Source: Rhizobium sp. 9140 (GTDB lineage: Bacteria; Pseudomonadota; Alphaproteobacteria; Rhizobiales; Rhizobiaceae). From it: 64,000 nucleotides of DNA. Shown here one piece after another: positions 16,324-25,166 of this stretch (position 1 is its first letter; every line of letters begins with the position of its first letter). Both the position numbers and the translations under genes were made by a program. The notes under the pieces are model-generated. The model ran no database searches. It was not told the DNA's origin and saw nothing but the letters and a program-made list of their open reading frames with translations. The DNA lies in assembly GCF_900067135.1 (NCBI RefSeq), contig NZ_FJUR01000001.1, positions 124,001-188,000 on the forward strand, read 5' to 3'.

Positions 16324-16512
16324 GGGACCTCCTGCCTCAACGTCATCGGCGCACAGTCCTGCACGCCACCTTCAGCGTCCATTCCTGGCACAAAGGATTG
16401 AACACGGTGTTTGGCGAAAGACTTGCATTTTAACCAACGGGGACGTTAGGTTCCGGCCCCGCGCCAAGCCCGGCCGAGTGCCTTGGCGCGCCGAAGCAAG
16501 CGAGTGACCGCA

Positions 16513-18387
16513 ATGACCCTTTCTCCCCGGACGTCGTCTTTTCCCGAGCATGTCATGAGCCCCGCAGATGCCGCGACCGTCGACGCCGCAACGATGGACG
16601 CTGCATTGGGCGATCTGCCGCGCTGGAAGCTGGAGGATCTCTTTCCCGCACCGAATTCGCAGGCCTTCCGCGACGACATGGAAAAGGCCGGCGCCGAATG
16701 CCTGGCCTTCGAGGCAAAGTGGAAGGGCCGCCTGGCGGACGCGGCCGCGAAGACCGGTGACGAGGGCCTGGGGAAGGCCGTGCAGGAATTCGAAGCGCTG
16801 GAAGACCTCATGGGCCGCATCGGCTCCTATGCAGGCCTCACATATTACACCGACACCTCCGACCCCGAAATCGGCAAGTTCTTTGGCGACGTCCAGGCCA
16901 AGCTTACGGACGATGCGAGCCATCTCCTGTTCTTCGCCCTGGAAATGAACCGGATCGACGATGCGGTGCTCGATGCGGCGCTCGCGGCCGACGCGCTGGC
17001 CGCGCATTACCGGCCCTGGATCGTCGACCTCAGGATGGACAAGCCCTACCAGCTGGACGACCGGCTGGAGCAGCTGTTCCTTGAGAAATCGATGACCGGT
17101 GCCGGTGCCTTCAACCGCCTGTTCGACGAGACCATGGCCGCGCTGACCTTCACCGTCGATGGCGCGGTGCTGCCGCTGGAGCGCACACTGAGCCTTTTGC
17201 AGGAGCCGGATGCGGAAACGCGCCGCAAAGCCGCGCAGGCGCTGGCCGCGACGTTCAAGGCGAACATCCGCACCTTCGCGCTCATCACCAACACGCTGGC
17301 CAAAGATAAAGAGATCTCCGACCGCTGGCGCGGCTTCACCGACATCGCCGACAGCCGGCACCTCGCCAACCGCGTGGAGCGTGCGGTGGTGGACGCGCTG
17401 GCGCAGGCCGTGCGCGCGGCCTATCCGCGCCTGTCGCACCGCTACTATGCCATGAAGGCGAAGTGGCTGGGCATGGAGCGGATGAACTTCTGGGACCGCA
17501 ACGCGCCCCTGCCGGAAACGCCCAACCACCTGATCCCCTGGAACGAGGCGCGCGAGACGGTGCTTTCGGCTTACGGCGCCTTCGATCCGGAAATGGCCGC
17601 CATCGCCCGCCGTTTCTTCGACGGCGGCTGGATCGACGCAGCCGTGCGCCCGGGCAAGGCACCGGGCGCCTTCGCGCATCCGACCGTGCCCTCAGCCCAC
17701 CCCTATGTGCTCGTGAACTACATGGGCAAGCCGCGCGACGTGATGACGCTTGCCCACGAACTCGGCCATGGGGTGCATCAGGTTCTGGCTGGCGGACAGG
17801 GCGCGCTGATGGCCTCGACCCCGCTGACGCTCGCAGAAACCGCTTCCGTCTTCGGCGAAATGCTGACCTTCCGCGCCCTGCTGGAGCGTACGACGGACAA
17901 GCGCGAGCGCAAGGCGATGCTCGCCCAGAAGGTGGAGGACATGATCAACACGGTCGTGCGCCAGATCGCCTTCTACGACTTCGAGCGCAAGCTGCACACG
18001 GCGCGGAAAGACGGCGAACTGACGCCCGAGGCCATCGGCCAGCTCTGGCTGTCAGTGCAGGCGGAAAGTCTCGGCCCGGCCATCGGGATTTCGGAGGGCT
18101 ACGAGACCTACTGGGCCTATATCCCCCACTTCATCCATTCGCCATTCTACGTCTATGCCTATGCCTTCGGCGATTGCCTGGTGAACTCGCTTTATGCGGT
18201 CTACGAGAAGGCCGAAGGTGGGTTCCAGCAGAAGTATTTCGAGATGCTGAAGGCCGGCGGCAGCAAGCATCATAGCGAACTTCTCGCCCCCTTCGGCCTC
18301 GACGCCACAGACCCCGCCTTCTGGGAAAAGGGCCTTTCGATGATCGAAGGCCTGATTGACGAGCTGGAAGCACTGGACGCGGCGTGA
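16513..18387 (+). CDS. pepF: M3-family oligoendopeptidase F
   Basis: A zinc peptidase of the thimet/oligopeptidase M3B group, 624 residues, that cuts short peptides in the cytoplasm. The HExxH site is LAHELGHGVHQ (His415, Glu416, His419), followed about 25 residues later by the third ligand Glu in LAETASVFGEML. The C-terminal signature ISEGYETYWAYIPHFIHSPFYVYAYAFG is typical. The start at 16513 is the first ATG; a TTG at 16483 and an ATG at 16555 are alternatives. No signal peptide. Confidence 0.93.
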   Translation: MTLSPRTSSFPEHVMSPADAATVDAATMDAALGDLPRWKLEDLFPAPNSQAFRDDMEKAGAECLAFEAKWKGRLADAAAKTGDEGLGKAVQEFEALEDLMGRIGSYAGLTYYTDTSDPEIGKFFGDVQAKLTDDASHLLFFALEMNRIDDAVLDAALAADALAAHYRPWIVDLRMDKPYQLDDRLEQLFLEKSMTGAGAFNRLFDETMAALTFTVDGAVLPLERTLSLLQEPDAETRRKAAQALAATFKANIRTFALITNTLAKDKEISDRWRGFTDIADSRHLANRVERAVVDALAQAVRAAYPRLSHRYYAMKAKWLGMERMNFWDRNAPLPETPNHLIPWNEARETVLSAYGAFDPEMAAIARRFFDGGWIDAAVRPGKAPGAFAHPTVPSAHPYVLVNYMGKPRDVMTLAHELGHGVHQVLAGGQGALMASTPLTLAETASVFGEMLTFRALLERTTDKRERKAMLAQKVEDMINTVVRQIAFYDFERKLHTARKDGELTPEAIGQLWLSVQAESLGPAIGISEGYETYWAYIPHFIHSPFYVYAYAFGDCLVNSLYAVYEKAEGGFQQKYFEMLKAGGSKHHSELLAPFGLDATDPAFWEKGLSMIEGLIDELEALDAA

Positions 18388-18439
18388 CCCGCGTGAGCGC
18401 TGGATTGAAATGACACTCTTCGCCCACCTCCGCCCCTCA

Positions 18440-18565
18440 CCCTAATCCTCTTCCCGCTTGCGGAGAGAGGGGACGTGGCCCACGCATTTTCGAGCGCATA
18501 GCGAGCGCGTGCCACATCGTCCTTCTCCCCGCATGCGGCGGAAGGTGGCGGCAGCCGGATTAGGG
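18440..18565. repeat. RIME-like rhizobial intergenic mosaic repeat
   Basis: A 126-bp segment bounded by CCCTAATCC (18440-18448) and its inverse GGATTAGGG (18557-18565). Inside are CTTCCCGCTTGCGG, GTGGCCCACG and CTTCTCCCCGCATGCGG modules. Size and modules match the roughly 130-bp RIME elements that are repeated in Rhizobiaceae intergenic regions. It fills most of the pepF-pabB spacer and could fold as a long stem in RNA. Confidence 0.7.
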
Positions 18566-18589
18566 TCATGCCACAACCCGGAAACCCCG

Positions 18590-19756
18590 ATGCCCACCGA
18601 CCCGTTCATCCTCTTCAGCGACGACACGACCGGCACGGTGACGCTCTTTGCCGAGCCGCTGGAGATCATCACCGCACGCACGCGCGCCGAGGTCTTCACC
18701 GCCTTCGCCCGCATGGAAGCGGTAAAGGCGGCCGGCCACTGGCTGGCGGGGTTCATGGCCTATGAAGCGGGCTATCTTTTCGAGGACCGGCTCGCGCCGC
18801 TGGCGCCCGAGAACCGGGAAACGCCGCTCCTCTGCTTCGGCGTCTTCGAGCGTCCGGCGGACGCCGCCCATCCACTTGCGGTGCCGCGCCGCCGGCGCGA
18901 CAACACGCCGTTTCTCACGTCGCCCCGCGCCGCCTGGGATCTCGCCGCCTATCGCGATCGCTTCGACCGGCTGCACCGGCATTTGCGGCAGGGCGACTGT
19001 TATCAGGCAAACCTCACCATGCCGATCACGGCGCGCTGGAACGGCGATCCGCTCGATGCCTTCTGGTCGCTGATCGAGCACCAGCCGGTGCGATACGGCG
19101 CGCTTGTCAGCCTTGACGGCCCGATCCTTCTCTCCCGCTCGCCGGAACTGTTCTTCAAGATCGCCGACGGGATGGTCGAGACGCATCCGATGAAGGGAAC
19201 CGCCCCGCGCGGCGCGTCTCCTGCCGAAGACGAGGCGATCGTCGCCGCCATGCTGGCCGACGGCAAGACCCAGGCGGAAAACCGCATGATCGTCGATCTC
19301 CTGCGCAACGACATCTCGCGCATCACGGAGATCGGCACGCTCGATGTGCCCCGCCTGTTCGACATCGAGACCTACCCGACCGTCCACCAGATGGTGAGCC
19401 ATGTGAAGGCAAGGCTCACCCCCGGCCTCTCCATCGCCGACATCTTCCGGGCGATCTTTCCCTGCGGCTCGGTGACGGGCGCGCCGAAAATCCGGGCGAT
19501 GGAGATCCTGAGCGAGTTGGAAACCGGCCCGCGCGATGCCTATTGCGGCGCCATCGGCCATATCGCGCCGAACGGCGACATGCGTTTCAGCGTGGCCATC
19601 CGCACCCTGTCGCTGTTCGACACCGGCGAAGCGATCTTCCATGTCGGCGGCGGCATCGTCTATGACTCCACCGCCGAGGCCGAATATGCCGAATGCCTGC
19701 TGAAGGCCCGCTTTGCGCTGGGCGACGAGGCCCCCGCACTGGGGAATACGCCGTGA
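18590..19756 (+). CDS. pabB: Aminodeoxychorismate synthase component I
   Basis: Chorismate-binding enzyme of 388 residues that aminates chorismate to 4-amino-4-deoxychorismate for folate synthesis. Motifs: GDCYQANLTMP, LLSRSPELFF, HPMKGTAPRG, ENRMIVDLLRNDISR, YPTVHQMVSHV, IFPCGSVTGAPKIRAMEI and DMRFSVAIRTL. The ATG at 18590 gives the expected N-terminus; the upstream frame lies in the RIME repeat. Its stop overlaps the GTG of the next gene (GTGA), as in pabB-pabC units. The glutamine amidotransferase subunit is not in the window. Confidence 0.93.
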   Translation: MPTDPFILFSDDTTGTVTLFAEPLEIITARTRAEVFTAFARMEAVKAAGHWLAGFMAYEAGYLFEDRLAPLAPENRETPLLCFGVFERPADAAHPLAVPRRRRDNTPFLTSPRAAWDLAAYRDRFDRLHRHLRQGDCYQANLTMPITARWNGDPLDAFWSLIEHQPVRYGALVSLDGPILLSRSPELFFKIADGMVETHPMKGTAPRGASPAEDEAIVAAMLADGKTQAENRMIVDLLRNDISRITEIGTLDVPRLFDIETYPTVHQMVSHVKARLTPGLSIADIFRAIFPCGSVTGAPKIRAMEILSELETGPRDAYCGAIGHIAPNGDMRFSVAIRTLSLFDTGEAIFHVGGGIVYDSTAEAEYAECLLKARFALGDEAPALGNTP

Positions 19757-20436
19757 GCGACTTCACCCTGATCGAGACGCTGCGATACGAACCGGCTGGG
19801 AGCAGCGATATAGGCCTCGACATGGGCTTTGCGCGCCTGCGCCTGCACATGGCCCGCCTCTCCCGCTCCGCCCGGCGCCTCGGTTTCACCCTGCCGAACG
19901 ACGTGACCTCCCGGCTCGAACACGCCGTTGCGCACGCGACCAGCCCCTCCCGCGTCCGTCTGGAACTGGCGCGCGACGGCCACCTCGATATCGCCGTCGT
20001 GCCCTTCACCGCCCAGCCGCCGGGGACCGTCTGGCGCGTCCGCATCGCCGAAACCCGGCTTGCCTCGACCGATTCGCTTCTGCGCTACAAGACGAGCCGG
20101 CGGGAAGCCTATGACGCGGCGCGTGGCGAGTGGCCGCCCGGTGAGGCCGACGAGGTGCTGTTGCTCAACGAGCGCGGCGAACCCTGCGAGGGAACCATCA
20201 CCTCGCTGTTTCTGGACGATGGCACAGGCATTCTCAAAACCCCGCCGATCGCCTGCGGCCTGCTGGCCGGCGTGTTGCGCACCGAGCTGATCTGCGCCCG
20301 CCGCGCTCGTGTCGAGCGCCTGACGCTCGATGCCGTGCGCGCGGGCTCGCTGTTCATGGGCAATGCGTTGCGCGGCCTCATTCCCGCCCGGCTGGTCGAG
20401 TCCGAACCCTTCCGCACCACGAGAGTTGTCATTTAA
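19753..20436 (+). CDS. Class IV aminotransferase family protein (probable 4-amino-4-deoxychorismate lyase)
   Basis: A PLP enzyme of 227 residues. The PLP-binding Lys is probably Lys113 in LLRYKTSRREAY. The motifs LLLNERGEPCEGTITSLFL and ACGLLAGVLRTEL follow in family order. Coupling to pabB (4-bp overlap at a GTG start) argues for aminodeoxychorismate lyase, which releases pyruvate to form p-aminobenzoate. The protein is shorter and diverged from E. coli PabC, so the exact reaction is inferred from context. Confidence 0.85.
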   Translation: MSDFTLIETLRYEPAGSSDIGLDMGFARLRLHMARLSRSARRLGFTLPNDVTSRLEHAVAHATSPSRVRLELARDGHLDIAVVPFTAQPPGTVWRVRIAETRLASTDSLLRYKTSRREAYDAARGEWPPGEADEVLLLNERGEPCEGTITSLFLDDGTGILKTPPIACGLLAGVLRTELICARRARVERLTLDAVRAGSLFMGNALRGLIPARLVESEPFRTTRVVI

Positions 20437-20563
20437 GGGAACACCGAAAGAAGCCGGCCCTTTATTGTGACATCGATTTATGATCTAGGGGCGCGCATAT
20501 TGCCCAGAGTCGACCGAACCCGGATCGGCTTGCCTAAAAAAGAAACGTTCAGGAGAAGACCCT

Positions 20564-22015
20564 ATGGCGGAAGCCTCTCATCCGGTTTACGGCGAAATCA
20601 CCGGCCCGATCGTCATGATCGGCTTCGGTTCCATCGGTCGCGGCACCCTGCCGCTGATCGAGCGGCATTTCACCTACGACAAGAGCCGGATGGTCGTCAT
20701 CGACCCGCGTGACGACGCAGCTGACCTGAAGATCCTCAAGAAGCACGGCGTCAAGCACATCAAGGCGGCCGTCACGAAGGACAACTACAAGGAGCTGCTG
20801 AAGCCGCTTCTGACGGCTGGCGGCGGCCAGGGCTTCTGCGTCAACCTGTCGGTCGATACCGGCTCGGTCGATCTCGTGAAGCTCTGCCGCAAGCTCGACG
20901 TGCTCTACATCGACACGGTCGTCGAGCCCTGGCTCGGCTTCTATTTCGACAAGAGCATGAAGAACTCCGAGCGCACCAACTACGCGCTGCGCGAAACCAT
21001 GCGCCACGAAAAGAAGAAGAACCCGGGCGGCACCACGGCCGTTTCCACCTGCGGCGCAAACCCGGGCATGGTCTCCTGGTTCGTCAAGCAGGCGCTGGTG
21101 AACCTTGCCAACGACCTCGACATCAAGTTCGACGAGCCGGACCAGCACGACCGCGAAGGCTGGGCGAAGCTGATGAAGAAGGTCGGCGTCAAGGGCGTCC
21201 ACATTGCCGAGCGCGACACGCAGCGTGCGAAGAACCCGAAGCCGCTCAACGTCTTCTGGAACACATGGTCTGTCGAAGGCTTCATCTCGGAAGGTCTGCA
21301 GCCGGCCGAACTTGGCTGGGGCACCCATGAAAACTGGATGCCGAAGAACGCCAAGAAGCACAAGAAGGGTTGCCAGGCCGCCATCTATCTGGAGCAGCCC
21401 GGCGCCAACACCCGCGTGCGCACGTGGTGCCCGACCCCCGGCCCGCAATACGGCTTCCTTGTGACGCATAACGAGTCAATCTCTATCGCCGACTACTTCA
21501 CGGTTCGCGACAAGGACGACGAAGTTACCTTCCGCCCAACCTGCCACTATGCCTACCATCCCGCCAACGACGCCGTGCTGTCGCTGCACGAAATGTTCGG
21601 CAATGGCGGCACGCCGCAGCCGGTTCTCCACGTTCTCGACGAGAACGAACTGGTGGACGGTGTCGACGAACTCGGCGTCCTGCTCTACGGCCACGACAAG
21701 AACGCCTACTGGTACGGTTCGCGCCTGTCGCTGGAAGAAACCCGCCGCATCGCGCCTTATCAGAACGCGACCGGCCTGCAGGTAACCTCGGCCGTTCTCG
21801 CCGGCATGGTCTGGGCGCTGGAAAACCCGAAGGCCGGCATCGTGGAAGCCGACGAGATCGACTACAAGCGCTGCCTCGAAGTGCAGACGCCCTATCTCGG
21901 CCCCGTCGAAGGACACTACACCGACTGGACCCCGCTCGACGGCCGCCCGGGCCTCTTCCCGGAAGAGATCGACGAGAGCGATGCCTGGCAGTTCAAGAAC
22001 ATCCTGGTTCGCTAG
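20564..22015 (+). CDS. hss: Homospermidine synthase
   Basis: Builds sym-homospermidine from putrescine with NAD, a polyamine typical of rhizobia. 483 residues. A Rossmann motif GFGSIGRG (20-27) lies at the N-terminus, followed by DPRDDAADLKILKKHGVKH, VNLSVDTGSVDLVKLCRK, TVVEPWLGFYFD and STCGANPGMVSWFVK, all conserved in bacterial homospermidine synthases. A good start at 20564 follows a purine-rich CAGGAGAAG. A strong terminator follows, so it is a single-gene unit. Confidence 0.97.
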   Translation: MAEASHPVYGEITGPIVMIGFGSIGRGTLPLIERHFTYDKSRMVVIDPRDDAADLKILKKHGVKHIKAAVTKDNYKELLKPLLTAGGGQGFCVNLSVDTGSVDLVKLCRKLDVLYIDTVVEPWLGFYFDKSMKNSERTNYALRETMRHEKKKNPGGTTAVSTCGANPGMVSWFVKQALVNLANDLDIKFDEPDQHDREGWAKLMKKVGVKGVHIAERDTQRAKNPKPLNVFWNTWSVEGFISEGLQPAELGWGTHENWMPKNAKKHKKGCQAAIYLEQPGANTRVRTWCPTPGPQYGFLVTHNESISIADYFTVRDKDDEVTFRPTCHYAYHPANDAVLSLHEMFGNGGTPQPVLHVLDENELVDGVDELGVLLYGHDKNAYWYGSRLSLEETRRIAPYQNATGLQVTSAVLAGMVWALENPKAGIVEADEIDYKRCLEVQTPYLGPVEGHYTDWTPLDGRPGLFPEEIDESDAWQFKNILVR

Positions 22016-22040
22016 GCCGCGACCAATCGAGACCGGACAA

Positions 22041-22072
22041 AACCCGGAGCGTCATCGCTCCGGGTTTTTTTC
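22041..22072 (+). terminator. Intrinsic terminator after hss
   Basis: A perfect 11-bp stem (22041-22051 with 22056-22066), TCAT loop, then a run of T. Confidence 0.95.
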
Positions 22073-22229
22073 TGCGCAGGTCGAGCTTAACTGTCTCCCG
22101 AAAGCCGCGCTTACAGGCCTGCGTCATCCACCGCGGCAACGGCGATGCCCGCGCCGCTTGCAAACAAGAGTCGATCACGTCATGGTTTTTCGACGTTCCG
22201 ATCGTTCCGAGCACCACGGAGACCCTGCA

Positions 22230-22601
22230 ATGAATCCCAAAGCCATCATGACCGCCCTTGCTGTCGCCGCGTCACTCGCTTCGTGCCAGTCCGCTCCGCG
22301 CGAGGTCAGCCAGATGCCGAGAAGCCAGGCCATGCCAGTGGGCGTCGAAGGAACCTGGGCCGATCCGAACGGCATCGTCTCGACCTTCGCAAGCGGCACC
22401 TTCTCCACCCGCACGACCGATACGAACCAGATTCTCGCCTCCGGCAGCTATGTCAGCATCACGCCGAAGCTCGTCGAGATCAACATGACCTCGATGGTTC
22501 GCAAGACCCAGCAGAAGGTCAACTGCGCCATGGTCACCAATTCTCAGCTCAACTGCACGACCGACACCGGCGCTCAATTCTCGCTGTCGCGCCGCGTGTA
22601 A
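22230..22601 (+). CDS. omp10: Omp10-like outer-membrane lipoprotein
   Basis: A lipoprotein of 123 residues with the lipobox LASC (Cys19) after a short signal. The mature part (GVEGTWADPNGIVSTF, TFSTRTTDTNQILASGSY, PKLVEINMTSMVR, KVNCAMV and QLNCTT) strongly resembles the Brucella Omp10 lipoprotein. Two cysteines in the C-terminal part could pair. The frame runs open upstream to 21981, but only the start at 22230 gives a signal peptide. Likely function: outer-membrane integrity; no enzyme motif. Confidence 0.88.
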   Translation: MNPKAIMTALAVAASLASCQSAPREVSQMPRSQAMPVGVEGTWADPNGIVSTFASGTFSTRTTDTNQILASGSYVSITPKLVEINMTSMVRKTQQKVNCAMVTNSQLNCTTDTGAQFSLSRRV

Positions 22602-22737
22602 AACCCGACGACCCGGCGGCAAAAATCGCCGGGCACTGCTCTTTCTCCTTGAAGTCGGGACGGCGGGATGAAACGATCCCGTTGTCCGGTGCCGGAATCC
22701 CGGCAGCGGGCATGCGTTCGACAAAGAGGAGATCGTG

Positions 22738-24861
22738 ATGATCCGCACCCTGCAGACCGGCCTGATGGCTGCGTCCCTGCTGGCCCTGTCCACAGGTGCC
22801 GCTTTTGCCGATTACGAACTGAACATCCTTCATATCAACGACTTCCATTCCCGCATCGAGGCGATCAACAAGTCCGATGCGACCTGCTCCGCAGAAGAGG
22901 AAGCCAAGAACGCCTGCTTCGGCGGCGCCGCCCGCCTGCTGACCGCCATCAACACCACGCGCGGCGCGCTGGACGGTGCCGGCAAGAACACGCTGTTGCT
23001 GAATGCCGGCGACAATTTCCAGGGCTCCCTGTTCTACACGACCTACAAGGGCGCGACGGAAGCCGAGGTCCTGAACGCCATGAAGTTCGACGCCATGACC
23101 GTCGGCAATCATGAATTTGACGACAGCGACGACGTGCTCGCGACCTTCCTCGACAAGGTGCAGTTCCCCGTCGTCACCGCCAATGTCGTGCCGAGCGCTG
23201 CCGCCAAGATCGGCGACCGCATCAAGCCCTCCATCGTGATCGAAAAGGGCGGGCAGAAGATCGGCATCGTCGGCGCCGTCACGAATGATACGCCCGATAT
23301 CGCCAATCCCGGCCCGAACATCACCATCACCGACGATGTCGCCAAGATCACCGAGGCCGTGGCCGCGCTGAAGGCGCAAGGCGTCAACAAGATCATCGCG
23401 CTCACCCATGTCGGGTATCCGCGCGACCTTTCGGCCATCGCCAAGATTCCCGATGTCGACGTCGTTGTCGGCGGGCATTCCCACACGCTGCTGTCGAACA
23501 CGGTCGAGGGTGCCGAAGGGCCTTACCCGACCTGGGTCGACAACCCCGATGGCCACAAGGTGCCGGTCGTGCAGGCCTTCCAGTACTCGCGCTATCTCGG
23601 CGACCTGAAGATCGTCTTCGACGATGCGGGCGTGGTGAAGGAAGCGACCGGCGAGCCGATCCTGATCGACAGCAAATTCCAGCCCGACGCCGCGCTCACA
23701 GCGCGCATCAACGAACTGAAGGCGCCGATCGAGGCGCTGAAGCAGAAGGTGGTCGGCGAGACCTCCGGACCCATCGAGGGCGACCGGAAGGTTTGCCGCG
23801 CCAGGGAATGTAGCATGGGCAACCTGCTGGCCGACGCCCAGCTCGACCGCGTGAAGGATCAGGGCATCACCATCTCGCTGCAAAATGGCGGCGGGCTGCG
23901 CGCGCCGATCGATGCCGGTCCGGTGACCATGGGCGAAGTGTTGACCGTGCTCCCGTTCCAGAACACCATCGCCACCTTCCAGCTGACCGGCGCCGATCTC
24001 GTGACCGCGCTTGAAAATGCCGTGAGCCAGATCGACGATGGCGGCGGCCGCTTCCTGCAGGTCGCCGGCCTGAAATATGCGTTCGACCGATCGAAGCCCG
24101 TCGGCAGCCGCATCAGCGCCGTTGAAGTGAAGGAGGGCGATGCTTTCACGGCGATCGATCCGGCCAAGACCTATGGCGTGGTCACCAACAACTACGTGCG
24201 CGGCGGCGGCGACGGCTTCAAGATCTTCGCGACCAACGCCAAGAACGCCTACGACTTCGGCCCCAATCTGGAAGAGGCGGTGGCCGCCTATCTCGGCGCG
24301 CACAACCCCTACAAGCCCTACACCGACGGCCGCATCACCGACCTGACGCCGGCAAGCTACGTGCCTCCGGCAAAACAGGCGCCCGCCGCCCCGCCCGCGG
24401 CAACGACGACGGCACAGGCACCGGCACAGGCACCGGCAAACCCGCCCGCTGCATCGACACCGGCAGCACCCGCAACGCCTCCGGCTGCCACATCGCCCGA
24501 GCCTGCTCCGACAACACCAGCACCAACGCCCGCAGCGCCCGCTACGCCTGAACCTGCGACGCCCGCTGCGCCAGTCGAGCCCGCGCCGGCAGCACCGGCT
24601 CCTGCAACACCGGCTCCTGCAACGCCTGCACCAGAGCCAGCATCCGCGGAGCCGGCAACAACTGCACCGCCGGCACCCGCACCGGCAGCCACGGCACCGG
24701 CCGAAACACGCCATGTCGTCGTCAAGGGCGATACGCTGTGGGACATCGCCAAATCCGTCTACGGCGATGGCGAAAAGTGGAAGACGATCGCCGGAGCGAA
24801 CGGCAATCCGGTTCCCGAGCGGCTGCATGTCGGCACGGAACTGACCCTGCCGCCGCGCTGA
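22738..24861 (+). CDS. Periplasmic 5'-nucleotidase/UshA-type phosphatase with C-terminal LysM
   Basis: A protein of 707 residues. The signal peptide ends near AFA-D (24). The metallophosphoesterase domain (about 26-280) has NDFHSRIE, NAGDNFQGS, GNHEFDD and GGHSHTLL. The 5'-nucleotidase C-terminal domain (about 320-530) has GNLLADAQLD, LQNGGGLRAPID and TNNYVRGGGDGF. A Pro/Ala/Thr-rich linker (about 545-655) leads to a LysM domain (about 657-705, VVKGDTLWDIAKSVYG, WKTIAGANGN). It should hydrolyse nucleotides or nucleotide sugars in the periplasm while held on peptidoglycan. The ATG at 22738 follows AAGAGGAG; a GTG lies one codon before. Confidence 0.92.
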   Translation: MIRTLQTGLMAASLLALSTGAAFADYELNILHINDFHSRIEAINKSDATCSAEEEAKNACFGGAARLLTAINTTRGALDGAGKNTLLLNAGDNFQGSLFYTTYKGATEAEVLNAMKFDAMTVGNHEFDDSDDVLATFLDKVQFPVVTANVVPSAAAKIGDRIKPSIVIEKGGQKIGIVGAVTNDTPDIANPGPNITITDDVAKITEAVAALKAQGVNKIIALTHVGYPRDLSAIAKIPDVDVVVGGHSHTLLSNTVEGAEGPYPTWVDNPDGHKVPVVQAFQYSRYLGDLKIVFDDAGVVKEATGEPILIDSKFQPDAALTARINELKAPIEALKQKVVGETSGPIEGDRKVCRARECSMGNLLADAQLDRVKDQGITISLQNGGGLRAPIDAGPVTMGEVLTVLPFQNTIATFQLTGADLVTALENAVSQIDDGGGRFLQVAGLKYAFDRSKPVGSRISAVEVKEGDAFTAIDPAKTYGVVTNNYVRGGGDGFKIFATNAKNAYDFGPNLEEAVAAYLGAHNPYKPYTDGRITDLTPASYVPPAKQAPAAPPAATTTAQAPAQAPANPPAASTPAAPATPPAATSPEPAPTTPAPTPAAPATPEPATPAAPVEPAPAAPAPATPAPATPAPEPASAEPATTAPPAPAPAATAPAETRHVVVKGDTLWDIAKSVYGDGEKWKTIAGANGNPVPERLHVGTELTLPPR

Positions 24862-25056
24862 CGGGTTTCTTCGCGGTCTTTTCCTGACGCGCGCGGTCAT
24901 AGGGGTAGGCCCGCGTGAACCCGTTGGGGCCGCGAAGGCTTTTTCGCCAACCTGCACCGGCGGGAACACAGCCCGGGGAGAACGCCTTTTCGAAAGGCGT
25001 CACACCCGGATGGGCGCTATCGGCAGGCAATGAGACAATCGGCCTCATCCTATTGC

Positions 25057-25087
25057 ACCGGCCCGGGGTTCCCCGGGCCGGTTTTTG
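25057..25087 (+). terminator. Intrinsic terminator before hemH
   Basis: A 12-bp inverted repeat (25057-25068 with 25071-25082) of ACCGGCCCGGGG followed by TTTTT. It ends the 5'-nucleotidase transcript. The rest of the 305-bp spacer (24862-25166) shows nothing else recognisable. Confidence 0.85.
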
Positions 25088-25166
25088 TTTTACATAAGGC
25101 GATGTGAACCGATGCAGCCCGTGTCCGTACCGGACACCGTCTCCATCTCCTGCCTAGGGAACCGCC

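Noticed and set aside
16370..16400. TGGCAC-like sigma-54 promoter before pepF
   Set aside because: The -12 element does not have GC at the needed spacing.
24380..24690. Possible tandem-repeat array
   Set aside because: The repeats are short Pro/Ala/Thr codon runs encoding a protein linker, without a regular unit; not a CRISPR or satellite.
22549..24969. Minus-strand frame of 806 codons opposite the 5'-nucleotidase
   Set aside because: Antisense shadow; its Cys/Arg-rich part is only the reverse of the Pro/Ala linker.
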